Shown piece after piece: positions 25,905 to 37,031 of a stretch of DNA of 64,000 nucleotides. How positions within the stretch are numbered: position 1 is the first letter of the stretch; every line of letters starts with the position of its first letter. Position numbers and translations under genes: made by a program. Source of the DNA: Adiantum capillus-veneris (taxonomy: Eukaryota > Streptophyta > Polypodiopsida > Polypodiales > Pteridaceae); the NCBI GenBank assembly GCA_014529385.2, contig CM043963.1:5803501-5867500 (forward strand), given 5' to 3'. Below the pieces are notes generated by a model, which had not been told where the DNA came from, searched no databases, and saw only the letters and a program-made list of their open reading frames with translations.

Positions 25905-27300
25905 TTCCGTTTGAATGGCACCTATCTTGGAAAAATGATGGAGGCTACTTCTCTCCATGTTTCAACGGAGCCTAGCTTTGACAAGTGGTGAACCTTTGCT
26001 TCTCTTTATGTTTGAATAGAGTTAGCTTGGACAAGTGGTGGACCTTGGAATGAAACCTCCATGTAAAACATATCATGTGCATTTCAAGTGGTGAGAAAGG
26101 ATACCATTTAAGATATAACCTTATAGGTTGGACAAGTGGTGGACCTTAACACGTAGTTCTTCTTAATATAATGACATAGAGTGTACAAGTGGTGTATCTT
26201 GAGACCAAACCACTCGTGCTACTAGGGATAATAGGTTAGACAAATGGTGGGCCTTGAAATAAAACCCCCCATGTACAAAATAAAATGGGTTTAGGGTATT
26301 TAAATGGATCCTAGCTTGGAGACATGGTGGAGCTTGCTTCTCTCCATGTTTCAATGAAGCCTATCTTGGAGAAATGGTGGAGAATCCTTCTCTCCATGTT
26401 TCAATATAGCCTAGATTGGATAAGTGGTGGACCTTTGGTTCTCTCTATGTTTCAATAGAGTCAGCTTGGACAAGTGGCGTACATTGAAACAAAACCCACA
26501 TGTAAAACATATCATGGGTAGTTCAAGTTGTGAGAAAAAATACCATTTAAAATATAACCTTATAGGTTGGACAAGTGGACCTTAACACCCAATCCTTTTT
26601 AATACAATGACATAGAGTGGACAAGTGGTGAATCTTGAGACCAAACCTATCAAGCTACTAGGGATACTAGGTTGGACAAGTGGTGGACCTTGAATGTACA
26701 TCCCCTATGTACAAAATATCATGGGTTTAGGGTGTTTCAATGGAGTCTAGCATATTGGAGACATGGTGGAGCTTGCTTCTCTCCTTGTTTCAAGTGGTGG
26801 ACCTTCAATTATTTTCCCATACCTAGTTTCTAGACAACCCATACACTTTGCAACTCTAAAGGTTGGACGAGTGGTGGAGCTTTGTTTATTTCCATGTTTT
26901 AATGGATCCTAGCTTGGACAAGTGGTGGACATTGGAAAAAAGTCCTTCCTTTACAACATAGCTGAGTTTGTTCATGTTTTAATGGAAGAGAGCTTCGATA
27001 AATGGTGGAGCTTCCTTATCTCCATGTGGATTTTAGAACTAGCTTGGACAAGTGGTGGAGCTTTGCTTTTCTACTCTTCATAATACAATGATGTATAGGT
27101 TGGTTACATGGTGAATCTTAAGGCCAAACCTCCCATCTTATTAGAGATGATAGGTTGGACAAGTGGTCAACATTCTATCATTTCTCCATGCCTATAATTA
27201 GACAACTAGTAGAACTAGTATATTTCTATGTTGTCTAGAGCTGAGCTTGGACAAGTAGTGGACCTTGCTACTCTCTTCCCTTGGTTTATTAGTTTTAAGA
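25905..27300 (-). repeat. Satellite array, minus-oriented
   Basis: Same family and orientation as the 9.8-13 kb array: TTGGACAAGTGGTGGACC cores, ATAATGACATAGAGTG and CTACTAGGGATAATAGGTT landmarks. The 3' third (26,800-27,300) matches the more diverged variant at 7.4-7.9 kb, so the order of variants is shared between the two arrays. Confidence 0.9.
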
Positions 27301-28338
27301 CTCATTATATATACTTGATTAGATCTATATACTTACTCATTAGTTAGGTTACAAGTAGGTATGTAATTTGTTAGCCTCAAGGGACTTTGAATATTGAATA
27401 GTAAGAAAGTCAAGTGCTGGTTTGAAGATCTTTTGCTTATTTAAACTAGACTCTAACTCAATAATAAGTTTCTTAAGTTCCACGAATTGTCCTATCTAGG
27501 CTCCAAAAGAGTCTTAATTGGTTTGTGCTAGATTCTAACTTCCTTGATGGGGTAGAATCCTAGAAAAATGAGGCACTATAAGTTTTACCTTAGCTCAAAT
27601 GGATTTTCACTTAAACTAAACTACAATTTGGCACTCTAGTATCTTCGTCTCGATGGAGTTTAACACTAGATACATAGTAGTGATATTTAAGCTTCGTGTC
27701 TCTCCACATGATCGAGATATGAGACCATACTTTCAAGGTCACCACTTGTCTTACCTAAAGACCAATGTGAGACATGGGAGCAAGAAAGCCATCCGATATT
27801 GTTTTAAGGACTATTACATAGACAATCAATAACTTAGGTAAAGAAAAAAGACTTGGATCTTTCACAATTAATAACTTAAGTAAAGCCAAAAAGACTTGGA
27901 TCTTTGACATTTTTTTTCAAACTACAAAATCACAATCTAATGCTAACAAAACTATAAATCACAATTGAAAGTTTTGAACAAGAAAAAGATCAGCAATCTT
28001 AATAATACGGATACTTTTCATTTCATTTGATGATTAAAAATTAAAAGAAAGTCTCTCAAGAAATTGATAAACAAAAAATTGTAGGTGATTGCTTGATTAG
28101 TTTGAACAAAAATATCAAAATCTCTATTGATTGAGCTCCATCTAGTAGTATCCTTTGTAAGATCCTGTAGGAAGGAATAAAAAGAAATATTTGTTAGATA
28201 CCATGCACATGAGTGTTCAAGCATGTGTATCAAGAATATATGACATGTCACTAGTACCTTAGGGTTGGTTTCTATCCAACCTTAGAAGATTGTTCTCAGC
28301 TTTCACCTTATTTATATAAGCCTTTGCTGTGGCTGCCT
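27301..28338. other. Spacer 3' of the FCP1-like gene
   Basis: AT-rich. A ~45-bp near-duplicate (AATAACTTA.GTAAAG...AAGACTTGGATCTTT) occurs at 27,827-27,865 and 27,868-27,912. One plus-oriented core-like motif is at ~27,740. No gene supported. Confidence 0.45.
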
Positions 28339-29471
28339 TCAAACTCCTTTTGTGTTACAACCCAATTGCCTAGCTAAAGTGGTCAATTGTGATGCCTTCA
28401 TGCTTTCAATGGGTGTACGCTCCTTTGCCAAGATATCTTGTATTTGGACTCTTCTCATTTCATTGTGGTAGCTTGTGTCACTTGCGTCTTCAATGATAGT
28501 TTCATCTCTGTCACCTTTTGCAGGTGGTATTCTTCTTGTAAAGAACACCTTAGCTAACCAAACATCATTTTTCTGCTTCCAATACTCCATGATTTGTTTG
28601 TATTCACTATCATTTGTCACTATAGGTTGTCCATAACGATTAGAAGCAATTAAAACACGCACATCCCTTCTCTCATGAAGCTGAAACAAGTATGGTAGTA
28701 GCTCCTCCAAGAGCATATTGTCAACCATCTTCTCAACATCAAATTGGGGTGGAAAAATACAATTGTTTGTTGGATAAATACATCCCTTGTAAGGAGAGTC
28801 ATCAATAAGCACTGTTCTTTGTGGATCACATTCAAACCCCATGGCAATTTTGGCTAGAGGCTTGAACATTGCCTCAACGTTTGGATTGTCGGGTCTAAAC
28901 GATTTTTGAGTTTGAGCGGTGTAGTAAACATCTTGCGACCAAATTGCAAAGAAAGGCAATGTATCCTCAGCTAAGTTGTTTAGTGCTGCAAGGATTTGAT
29001 ACACATTATTCCTAGTAGCTGTAGACCAAATTGCAACATTAAACCTCTGTAAAATAGTCTTCAAGAATTGGATGCAACCTGGCCTTAGTATAATATATCT
29101 TTTTGAATCCATTTGCACTGAGTTGTGGTGTGAGGATGGTTAAGGGGAACGTTTCAACAATAGGCCATTTAAATCCAATATAATTGTAAGCATGGATTTC
29201 TCAACATCTACACTACTTGAAGTAGTAGCAATTGGCAATAGCTTGTGAGTGGACTTTTCAGTCTCTTTTGATGTTGTTGCATTTTTGAAGCATCGATTTC
29301 TTGGTTCTCATTATTGCAAGCTTGCTCAAGTTGCACAACACTAGACTCTAGTATAGAAATATCATCCATCTTGGGCACTTCAGAAACCATAGAATCTATG
29401 GATTCTATAGTTGTTGGCTGAAACATAGGAGCATTATCCATCCCAGTTTGTGAATCTAAGAAAACACACAC
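28339..29471 (-). pseudogene. FCP1/SCP-like (HAD) phosphatase gene with broken frame
   Basis: The 3' open frame (29118-28339) carries the body of an FCP1-homology phosphatase: LRPGC, motif II WSTATRNNV, motif III VLIDDSPYKGC, then a C-terminal Lys/Arg-rich tail. Motif I lies upstream in the same frame at ~29,167 as IILDLNGLLLKR; DLNG instead of DLDG is a form I associate with plant members. A TAA at 29140-29142 separates motif I from the rest. Further upstream, the acidic exon starting at an acceptor near 29,471 (TTTTCTTAG) changes frame at an A5 run (29282-29286 on the plus strand), consistent with loss of one A. The core is otherwise well preserved, so decay is recent or the stop is bypassed. 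It lies downstream of the SET exon on the same strand and could be part of that transcription unit. Confidence 0.65.
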
Positions 29472-30097
29472 ACAAATGGTATCTCAAAACCACTAGAATT
29501 TTATTCACCATATTTACATGTAGAACTCCTAGTAAGAAATTTATTTAAGGTAAAGTCGTTGTTAGAATCCTTGCAACCATTTCCAGAATTCGTACACAAA
29601 ACACCACTTGTTTAAAATACAATCTACTAACTCAACATTTTCCATCCTACACTTTATTAAAGATGAGTACTTAAAGTGAAAACTAAAAGCCACAACTTAT
29701 TGAAGAAACATGGATACAAGGTCTACCAAATGTCCAACCTAAACTACAAGCAAACAATTAGAGATTTGGCTTAGATTTGGATTCAAAGGCCACCACTTAT
29801 TCAAGTAAGATAACTCCACTTGTTTAAAACCGTAATGTTTGAAGCCCCACCACTTGTCCAACCTAGACATTGATTAAATTTTGGTAAGATTTATCACAAA
29901 TCTAGAGTAGAATCAAGATTCTATGGCCAAGGTAATCAAATAAGTTACACAACACACAAAGCATAAGAGCACTCTAGATTCTCGTTGAGCATAAACTAAA
30001 CATAATCAAATGTTATATTCACTTGAGATTTCATCCATGAAAAATGAAAATGATGCATGTACTTGAGATTTCCATCCATGTACAGTACTTTACAATG
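29472..30097. other. Intergenic or intron between FCP1-like and SET exons
   Basis: AT-rich with a few diverged satellite cores (CCACCACTTGTCCAACC near 29,850). No exon identified. If SET and FCP1 belong to one transcript this is an intron, but I could not find splice sites whose phases join them. Confidence 0.4.
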
Positions 30098-30844
30098 TCA
30101 CGTAAAGTCATAGTCAGCAAACAACTCTTCTCGTGCTTCAACTTGACAAATAGCCTCAATGCATACATGGCCATATTCTTTTGACTTGATGTGTGAAGAG
30201 GTGCATTTATGCCAAGGTGGAAAATTTGGATCAAATGTATAGTGTACGTTGGGAGAGACATTTGTACTGTGAGAACTATTTATATAGCCCGACACGTTTT
30301 CTTCTTCTACACAACCAATAATGCATGATTGATCTTCCTCTTCTTCTATGTTTGGATCCTCTAGAAGAGAATATTTATAAGCTCTTGGAAATATTTTTCA
30401 TATATTTTTCCAGTCTTGAAATCTATACTTATGCCCTCCATAGTTTAGAATAGTCACACCATTTTCCAGGGTAGTATGCACAAATAGCCCATAACCAGCT
30501 CCTTGAATACATGAAAGTCGTACTTCAAAATCCACACCATTAATATGGAAAATTACATCTTTGGGAATAGGAAAAGTTGGTGTTCCAAAAGGATCTTCAT
30601 GCCAATCATAGTGTGAAATACATCTCGTTTTTATATCACTTAACTCCTTTGTGTCTGCAAAAAGAAGAAAATATTATGCATAAAATAATGATAAGATCAA
30701 AGAAAGATATCATTATTTTATAGTCCAATAGGTCCATTGTATGGAAGACTTAGAGTGCCTCTTACATGGTGCCTCCAAGGTTTCCAAAAAATAAAAGCAT
30801 TGAAAAAAAAGGCCACTGTGTCTCCAATCTATTGCCCATTTGAA

Positions 30845-32760
30845 GCATAGAGAGAACCAAGGTCCACCACTTGTCCAAGCTAGACATGGAGCATTGACAC
30901 AAGATCCAACACTTATCCAAGAACCCTATAGTATATGTGGTAACATGGGATGCGTTGATGCAACAAAATTAGTCTAGCCTCCTCATCCATCTCTTTTTCC
31001 TTGTAGCCTAGAGTGATTAGTTTCAAGGTCTATCACTAGTCAAAAACTACACATAGAACATTGATACAAGGTTCCACCACATGTGAAACCTATCATCTCT
31101 AGTAGCATGGATGGTTTGATATCAAGGCTCACCAAGTGTCCTACCTATACTCTATTGTAGCATAGAGATTCTAGTTTGGTGTTACTACACTTGTCGAAAC
31201 ATGGCTTGTTGTTGATATCTGGAGGTAATCAAGGGTCCTCCACTTGTCGAAGTTAGGTATATAAAACAATTGCAAGGTCCACCAGGTGTACAACATATGA
31301 TTGATTATAGCATGCATGGTCTTATTTCATGGGAAACCATCTTCTCTCCAACACCTGTCCAACCTTGGCTCCATTGAAGCATGGAGAGAAGCAAGGTCCA
31401 CCACTTATCAAAGCTATTATTTTCTCCCAGTGCTTTCAAAACCCATGATACGTTGTATAGCGGGGGGGGGGGGGGGGGGGGGGGGGGTGTTTCTTGTTGC
31501 AAGGTCCACCACTTGGCTAAGATTGGATCCATTGAAACATGAAGAAAAGAAAGCTCTACCATTTGTCCAAGCTAGGTGATATTGAAACATGAAAAACCCA
31601 TAATATGTTGTATACGGGGGGTGCTTTTTAAGGTCCACCACTTGTCTAAGCTATGGTCGATTGGAACATGGAGAGAAGCAAAGCTCCACCACTTTTCTAA
31701 GCTAGGATCCATTGAAACATGGAGAGAAGCAAGATCCATTGTTTGTCTAAGCTAGGCTCCATTGGAACATGGAGAAAACAAGCTCCACCAGTTGCCTATT
31801 ATTGCATAGAGATATTGGTTTGAAGGTCCACCACTTGTCCAACCTTGCCTTCATGTATGGAGATAATCAAGGGTGCAATGCTTCTCTAAGCTAGGGACAT
31901 AAAAGAGTTTCAAGGTCCACTACATATAGGATCTATGATGGTTTGTAGCATGGGAGGTTTCATTTTAAGGTTGACCACTTCTCCAGCTCCGCTTGTCCAA
32001 CCTCAGATCCATAGAAGCATGGAGACGATAGGTCTACCAACTCTCCAAAATAGGCAAGAAAATCTTTATAAAACCCATGAATTGTTAATATATGCTATGA
32101 TGTGGAATTTTGTTTGAAGGTCCACTCCTTATCCAAGCTAGAATCCATTGAAGCATGGAAATAAGTAAGATATATCTCTAGTCCAAGATAGGATCCATTG
32201 AAACATAGAGAGAATCAAGGTCCACCACTTGTCCAAGCTATGCATGGGTAATTGATATAAGGACCACTATGTTTCACCTACACTATGCTCTATCATGGAT
32301 GGTTTCATATCCCACCAATTTTCCAACCTATTTAATATGTTTTATTATGGGGGTTTGGTTTCAAGATACTTCACTTGTCTAAGGTGGGTTCCATTGAAGC
32401 ATGGAGAGAAACAATGTCTACCACTTGTCCAAAATATGCTCCTTTGAAACATAAAAGCAAGGTCCACCACTTGTCCAAGCTAATGTTTCTCTCCATTGAA
32501 GCATGGAGAGAAACAAGGTCTACCACCTGTCCAAAATATGCTCTAGTGAAACATAAAATCAAGATCCACCACTTGTCCAAGCTAATGTAACAAATGGGTG
32601 TTGGTTACAAGGTGTACCACACTTGTCTAAACTAGTCTCCATGCAAGGTCCACCACATGTCCAAGCTATATGAGCTTGGTTTGAAGGTCTACCACACCTC
32701 TTGAAATTAGGATCCATGTAAGGTCCACCTTTTGTCAAGCTATGCCTTAATCTATGCTCT
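30845..32760 (+). repeat. Satellite array inside the fusion gene's intron, plus-oriented
   Basis: Diverged copies of GGTCCACCACTTGTCCAAGCT with CATTGAAACATGGAGAGAAG tails. This is the first long array in plus orientation; the arrays at 6-27 kb run the other way. A ~108-bp tandem duplication is visible at 32,395-32,585 (TCTACCAC..GTCCAAAATATG twice). Confidence 0.88.
31462..31487. repeat. G26 homopolymer
   Basis: Twenty-six consecutive G inside the satellite. A shorter run (CGGGGGGTG) at the equivalent place of the next unit (~31,616) suggests local expansion of a G-run already in the unit. Confidence 0.9.
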
Positions 32761-33994
32761 AATTGATTACTTATGCTAGTTCTCAAAGTCCAAACATAAG
32801 CTTCCTTCTAGCAAGGTTAGTTTAAATTTAGGCTCCAGCACCTGTTTAAGCTAGGTTCAATTTATGAAGCATCACCATTTAACCATGCTAGGATCTAATG
32901 TATCATATCAAGGGGGTATTGATAAAAGGTCCAAAACTTATTGAGTTCAAGCTCTTAATTAATTAAGCCTTCGTGAGTATTAAATGTTATAGTTTTAGTC
33001 TAAAGATCCACCGTTCAAAAACTTAAGTAATTTACTATTTACATTCAAACCTTGAATGCTTGAGATAAAAAATACAAACTCAATCAATACTATATAAAGC
33101 AAAATCTAACATTAAGAGTATCAAATCAGCAACAAAAAACACTAACATGCACAAGAAACTCAAAACATACGTGTCTCCATTTCCAAAAAGTCCTCCATTG
33201 ACAGAGGATGTTGTTGTTTTTCTTCTTCTTCTCTTCGTGGAGATCACTCCTTTGTAATTGGCACATTGTCATCTGATTGCAAAGTGGATTGTTGAAGTCC
33301 AACCCATTTTTCTATATCTTCATGAGACTTAACAAAGTCTAGCAGCATGGTCTCCACGTCTTTTGCCTCCTCCACATTGTCAACTAAGCATATAACTTAT
33401 TTTTTCTGTTGTATTCCTTCTTATGCAACCAAGGAGCCATCACCACAAACATCAACAAGCTTGTGGTCTTCAAAACAATATGTATGAATGTAGTGCTTGA
33501 CCAAAGCTCTTTTTTTGGCCTCCAAATATTGCAAATCTGACATATCTTTATCTGATACTTGAAGAAGAGAACAATAAATTGGCATGGGATGTTCCTCTGA
33601 TCTTCTTCTCAGGTCTTCAAATGCATTGCCTTGTCCCAAGAAGGCAATAACTATTAGGAATTGAATTTCTACTTTGCAAGGAGCTGATGGGAAGTGATGC
33701 AATGCACCACAACAATGGTAGCTCAGATTATCTTCCATGGCGTGAAAGGCACATTGCAATTTTGTGAAGTTAGTGAACTCCACAAATGCAAGAAAGAAAA
33801 ATCCACGATCTGTTGACCCTCCAGCAATAGCCAAGATCCCATGCAAAGCATTGTTAAATGTCTCCTCACTCCACTTCAAATTGCCTCCAACGTGTTTTGT
33901 CATATCTAAAACACATAAGCCAATAGGCACTTTATTATTGAAGTGGCGCATCAAGTAGAGATTGCCTTCCATTTGTAGGCTCACCACATAGATT

Positions 33995-34187
33995 TGAAGG
34001 AGTACGAGCAGAAGTGCGACGCGAGAGAGAGTGCGAGAAGAAGAGCACGACGATATGGTGAACTCGCTCTACTGTAATGTGTAGAGCATAGTGAGTTCTT
34101 ATTAGGTTTTTACAAAAAGAATATGTGTACATACTTGGCGGCCTGCCCACTTACCTGGGCAACCACATTGGGCTTTATACCCCAACA
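33995..34187 (-). repeat. Copia 3' LTR
   Basis: 193 bp. On the minus strand starts TGTTGGGGTATAAAG and ends CTCCTTCA, the canonical TG...CA. GGTATAAAG near its start could serve as the TATA element. Confidence 0.92.
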
Positions 34188-34200
34188 AACTCCCACTTAA
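34188..34200 (-). other. Polypurine tract
   Basis: AAGTGGGAGTT on the minus strand directly before the 3' LTR, the expected plus-strand priming site. Confidence 0.8.
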
Positions 34201-34291
34201 AGTCCAATGTGGTACTTTAAGTGTGAGAGAAGCTACTATACAAGCTAATATACAAGAGATGTAGAGAAGTGATGTACTACCCTACACCTAA

Positions 34292-35690
34292 CTACTTGCG
34301 AAAATGCGCAAAGCTCTCTGAGGGAAGTCCTTTTGTAAGTAGATCAGCAGGATTTTCTGTGGTGTGAACTTTGACAAGCTGAAGTTGCTTATCCTCGAGC
34401 ATTTCCCTGATGAAATGATACTTCACATCCACATGCTTTGTCTTTGAGTGATAAACTGGATTGCGAGCCAATTGTATAGCACTTTGACTATCACAATATA
34501 ACACAGGCATCTCTTCTTTGATTCCCAAATCTGTTACTAGTCGATTAAGCCAAATTGATTCTTTGCATGCCTCTGATGTTGCAACATATTCAGCCTCTGT
34601 AGTAGAGTGAGTAACACAATCTTGTAATCTAGAACGCCATGATACTGCTCCACCAGCCAATGTAAAGACATACCCTGACGTAGACCTTCGGTTGTCTAAG
34701 TCACCTGCATAATCTGAGTCTGTAAAACCCTTTACACTTAGCTCCTGACTCCCATAGCATATACGCATACTCTTTGTAGCTTTCAGGTATCTCAATATTC
34801 CTTTCACTGCCTCCCAATGTTTCTTGCCTGGGTTTGACATGTATCGACTTACTACTCCCACTGCAAATGCAATGTCTGGGCGAGTAGCAATCATTGCATA
34901 CATCAAACTACCCACTGCAGACGCATATGGAATCTTATCCATTTCAGCCTGTTCTTCCTCAGACACAGGACAATCTTGTTTGCTAAGTTTCACATATGGT
35001 GGCAATGGAACACTCAATGCCTTTCCCTTCTCCATATTGAAACGTTGCAAAACCTTGTCAATATACTCTGTTTGAGATAACCAAATCAACTTCTTTGATC
35101 TGTCTCTCTCAATGCGCATACCAAGTATATGACTTGCCTCACCCATGTCTTTCATGTCAAACGATTTTGCCATCTTTGACTTCAAAGCTGAAATTTCTTC
35201 CAAGTGCTTGCCAGCAATCAACATGTCATCCACATACAAAATAAGGATCAGCCAACTGCCATCCTTAGCCTTCTTTGTATATAGACAGTGATCGAACTCA
35301 CTACGTTTGTAGCCTTGAGAAAGCATAAACTTGTGGAATTTATGGTACCATGCCCTCGGTGATTGTTTTAAGCCATAAAGACTCTTTAACAACTGGCATA
35401 CCCAATCTTCCTTGCCTTTCTCAACAAACCCTTCTGGCTGCTGCATGTAAATTTCCACATCTAAATCACCATGCAAGAACGCTGTCTTGACATCCATTTG
35501 GTGCAACACCAAATCTAATATGGCAACCAATGCAAGAAAGCATCTCAATGTAGTCATCTTGACCACCGGAGAGAAGACTTCATCAAAGTCAATGCCTTGT
35601 TCTTGCTTAAAGCCCTTGGCAACAAGCCTTGCTTTGTACTTTGGCTGACTATCATGAGCGGTGATCTTATACCTGTAAACCCATTTACAG
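34292..35690 (-). pseudogene. Copia reverse transcriptase and RNase H
   Basis: The frame ending at 34292 carries the RT block (DVKTAFLHGDL, LYGLKQSPRAW, catalytic YVDDML) and Copia RNase H (GFTDSDYAGD, STTEAEYVA, then TKHVDVKYHFIRE) to a normal stop after LTKGLPS. The start of RT, including KWVYRYK and KARLVAKGFKQEQGIDF, continues upstream in this frame to about 35,690, where a one-base shift separates it from the integrase frame. RT copies the element RNA; the active-site residues are intact in this half. Confidence 0.9.
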
Positions 35691-37031
35691 GTAGAGCCTT
35701 TTTGCCCCGTGGTAATTTAACTAGCTTCCATGTCTGGTTTTTATGCAGAGCTGTCATCTCTGACTGCATGGCCAATTGCCAATTCCCGGAGTCCTTCATT
35801 TGCACTGCTTCCTTGTAACATGAAGGCTCATTGCAATCAGTCAACATGACATAGTTCATAGATGGAACAAACCTATCAGGAGGTCGCGTGACACGTCCAG
35901 ATCTACGCACAATAGGTGGCTCAGGCTCAGCCACAACCTGTGGTTCCACTCTATCCTCTCCTTGCTCCTCTTGAGCCCTGACATTTTGTCTTGCACGTGC
36001 AGGTCCATCTTCTTGGAAGACAACTCTTCTAATCTCCTCAACCCTCTCTGGATTAGAATGATATTTGGATTCATTAAAGTGAACATCATTGCTGCGGACA
36101 ACCTTTCTGGATTCGGGATCCCAAAGTCTGTACCCCATCTCACCAGAATTACCATAGCATAGAAAGATGCACTTTTTACTCTTTGGCTCAAGTTTGTTCC
36201 TAAATTCCTTTGGAACGTGAGTATATGCCTCACAGCCAAAGACTCTAAGATACTTGTATGAGGGCATTTTGCCTGAATATACCATCTCTGGCACTGAATC
36301 CTTCTGCAAAACCTTTCTAGGAGATCTATTTACAAGATGAACAGTTGTTGATACAGCTTCAGCCCAAAACCCATTTGGCAGCTGTGCATTAGACAACATA
36401 CTTCTGACCTTCTCTTGTATGGTCCTATTCATCCTCTCAGCAACAGCATTTTGAGGAGGATTGTAAGGAGCAGTAAGTTCACGTTTTATACCTTTTGACT
36501 CACAGGCCTTTGAAACATACTCTCCACCATTGTCAGTGCGTAAGCATTTAAGCTTCTTGCCACTCTGATTCTCCACAAGTGTCACAAACATTTTGAAAAC
36601 ACTAAACGCTTCATCCTTGTGCTTGAGAAAGTAAACCCATACTTTCCTCGAGTAATCATCTATAAATGTCATAAAGTAAGAAGCTCCCCGTAGAGATAGG
36701 TTAGGCATAGGTCCACACAAATCACTATGAACAAGTGCCAACTGTGTATCTCTTCTACTGCTTCTATACTTATGTGGCTTCTGTGTTTGCTTACCATACA
36801 GACAATGTTCACAGAATTCAAAATCATTAAATGAAAAGCTAGGCAAATAACCAGAACGAGACAAGATTTCCATTCCCTTCTTGGACATATGTCCTAACCG
36901 GCTATGCCACAAAGAAACGTTCGGCTACTCGGTTACATTGATTACATTTTTAGAGACATTTGATACATAAATCATGTAAAGTCCTCCAGACTTTACTCCA
37001 TGTGCTACTGTCATAGAACCCTTGGATATCT
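35691..37031 (-). pseudogene. Copia GAG-pre-integrase and integrase
   Basis: Contains the pre-integrase motif LWHSRLGHMSKKGM and an HxxC..CxxC-type zinc region, then the integrase core: HSDLCGPM, DDYSRKVWVYFLK, and RTDNGGEY with downstream AERMNRT (D, D, E). A TAG at 36925-36927 interrupts the frame just before LWHSRLGHM, and a frameshift near 37,035 disconnects it from the protease. Integrase inserts the cDNA. Confidence 0.9.

Larger units (their letters stand above)
30098..33994 (-). pseudogene. Methyltransferase-like plus SET-domain fusion gene, 5' end cut by Copia
   Basis: Two exons, 33994-33171 and 30654-30098. Exon A is open from the Copia boundary and reads GLCVLDMTKHVGGNLKW (position of motif IV), DRGFFFLAFVEF, and then KLVDVCGDGSLVA followed by VICLVDNVEEA, the SAM-binding FxGxG-like strand order of a class-beta methyltransferase. 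It ends at a GTATGT donor in phase 1. The next acceptor, TTCTTCTTTTTGCAG, opens exon B in the complementary phase. Exon B holds a SET (histone lysine methyltransferase) domain: IQGAGYGLFVHTTLENG, ILNYGG, then SGYINSS and EELFADYDF. The NHSC motif is degenerate. In-frame stops: TAA 33421, TAA 33397, TGA 33244, TGA 30398. The 2,516-bp intron is mostly satellite. The strand order of exon A parallels the 13.5-kb gene (DEGFF versus DRGFF), suggesting paralogy. Confidence 0.55.

Noticed and set aside
31305-31641. Overlapping ORFs with poly-Pro or poly-Gly across 31.46 kb
   Set aside because: Artefact of the G26 tract in satellite DNA.
33395-33450. Tiny intron that would remove the TAA codons at 33421 and 33397
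   Set aside because: The only GT...AG pairs available leave about 24 bases, too short for a plant intron.
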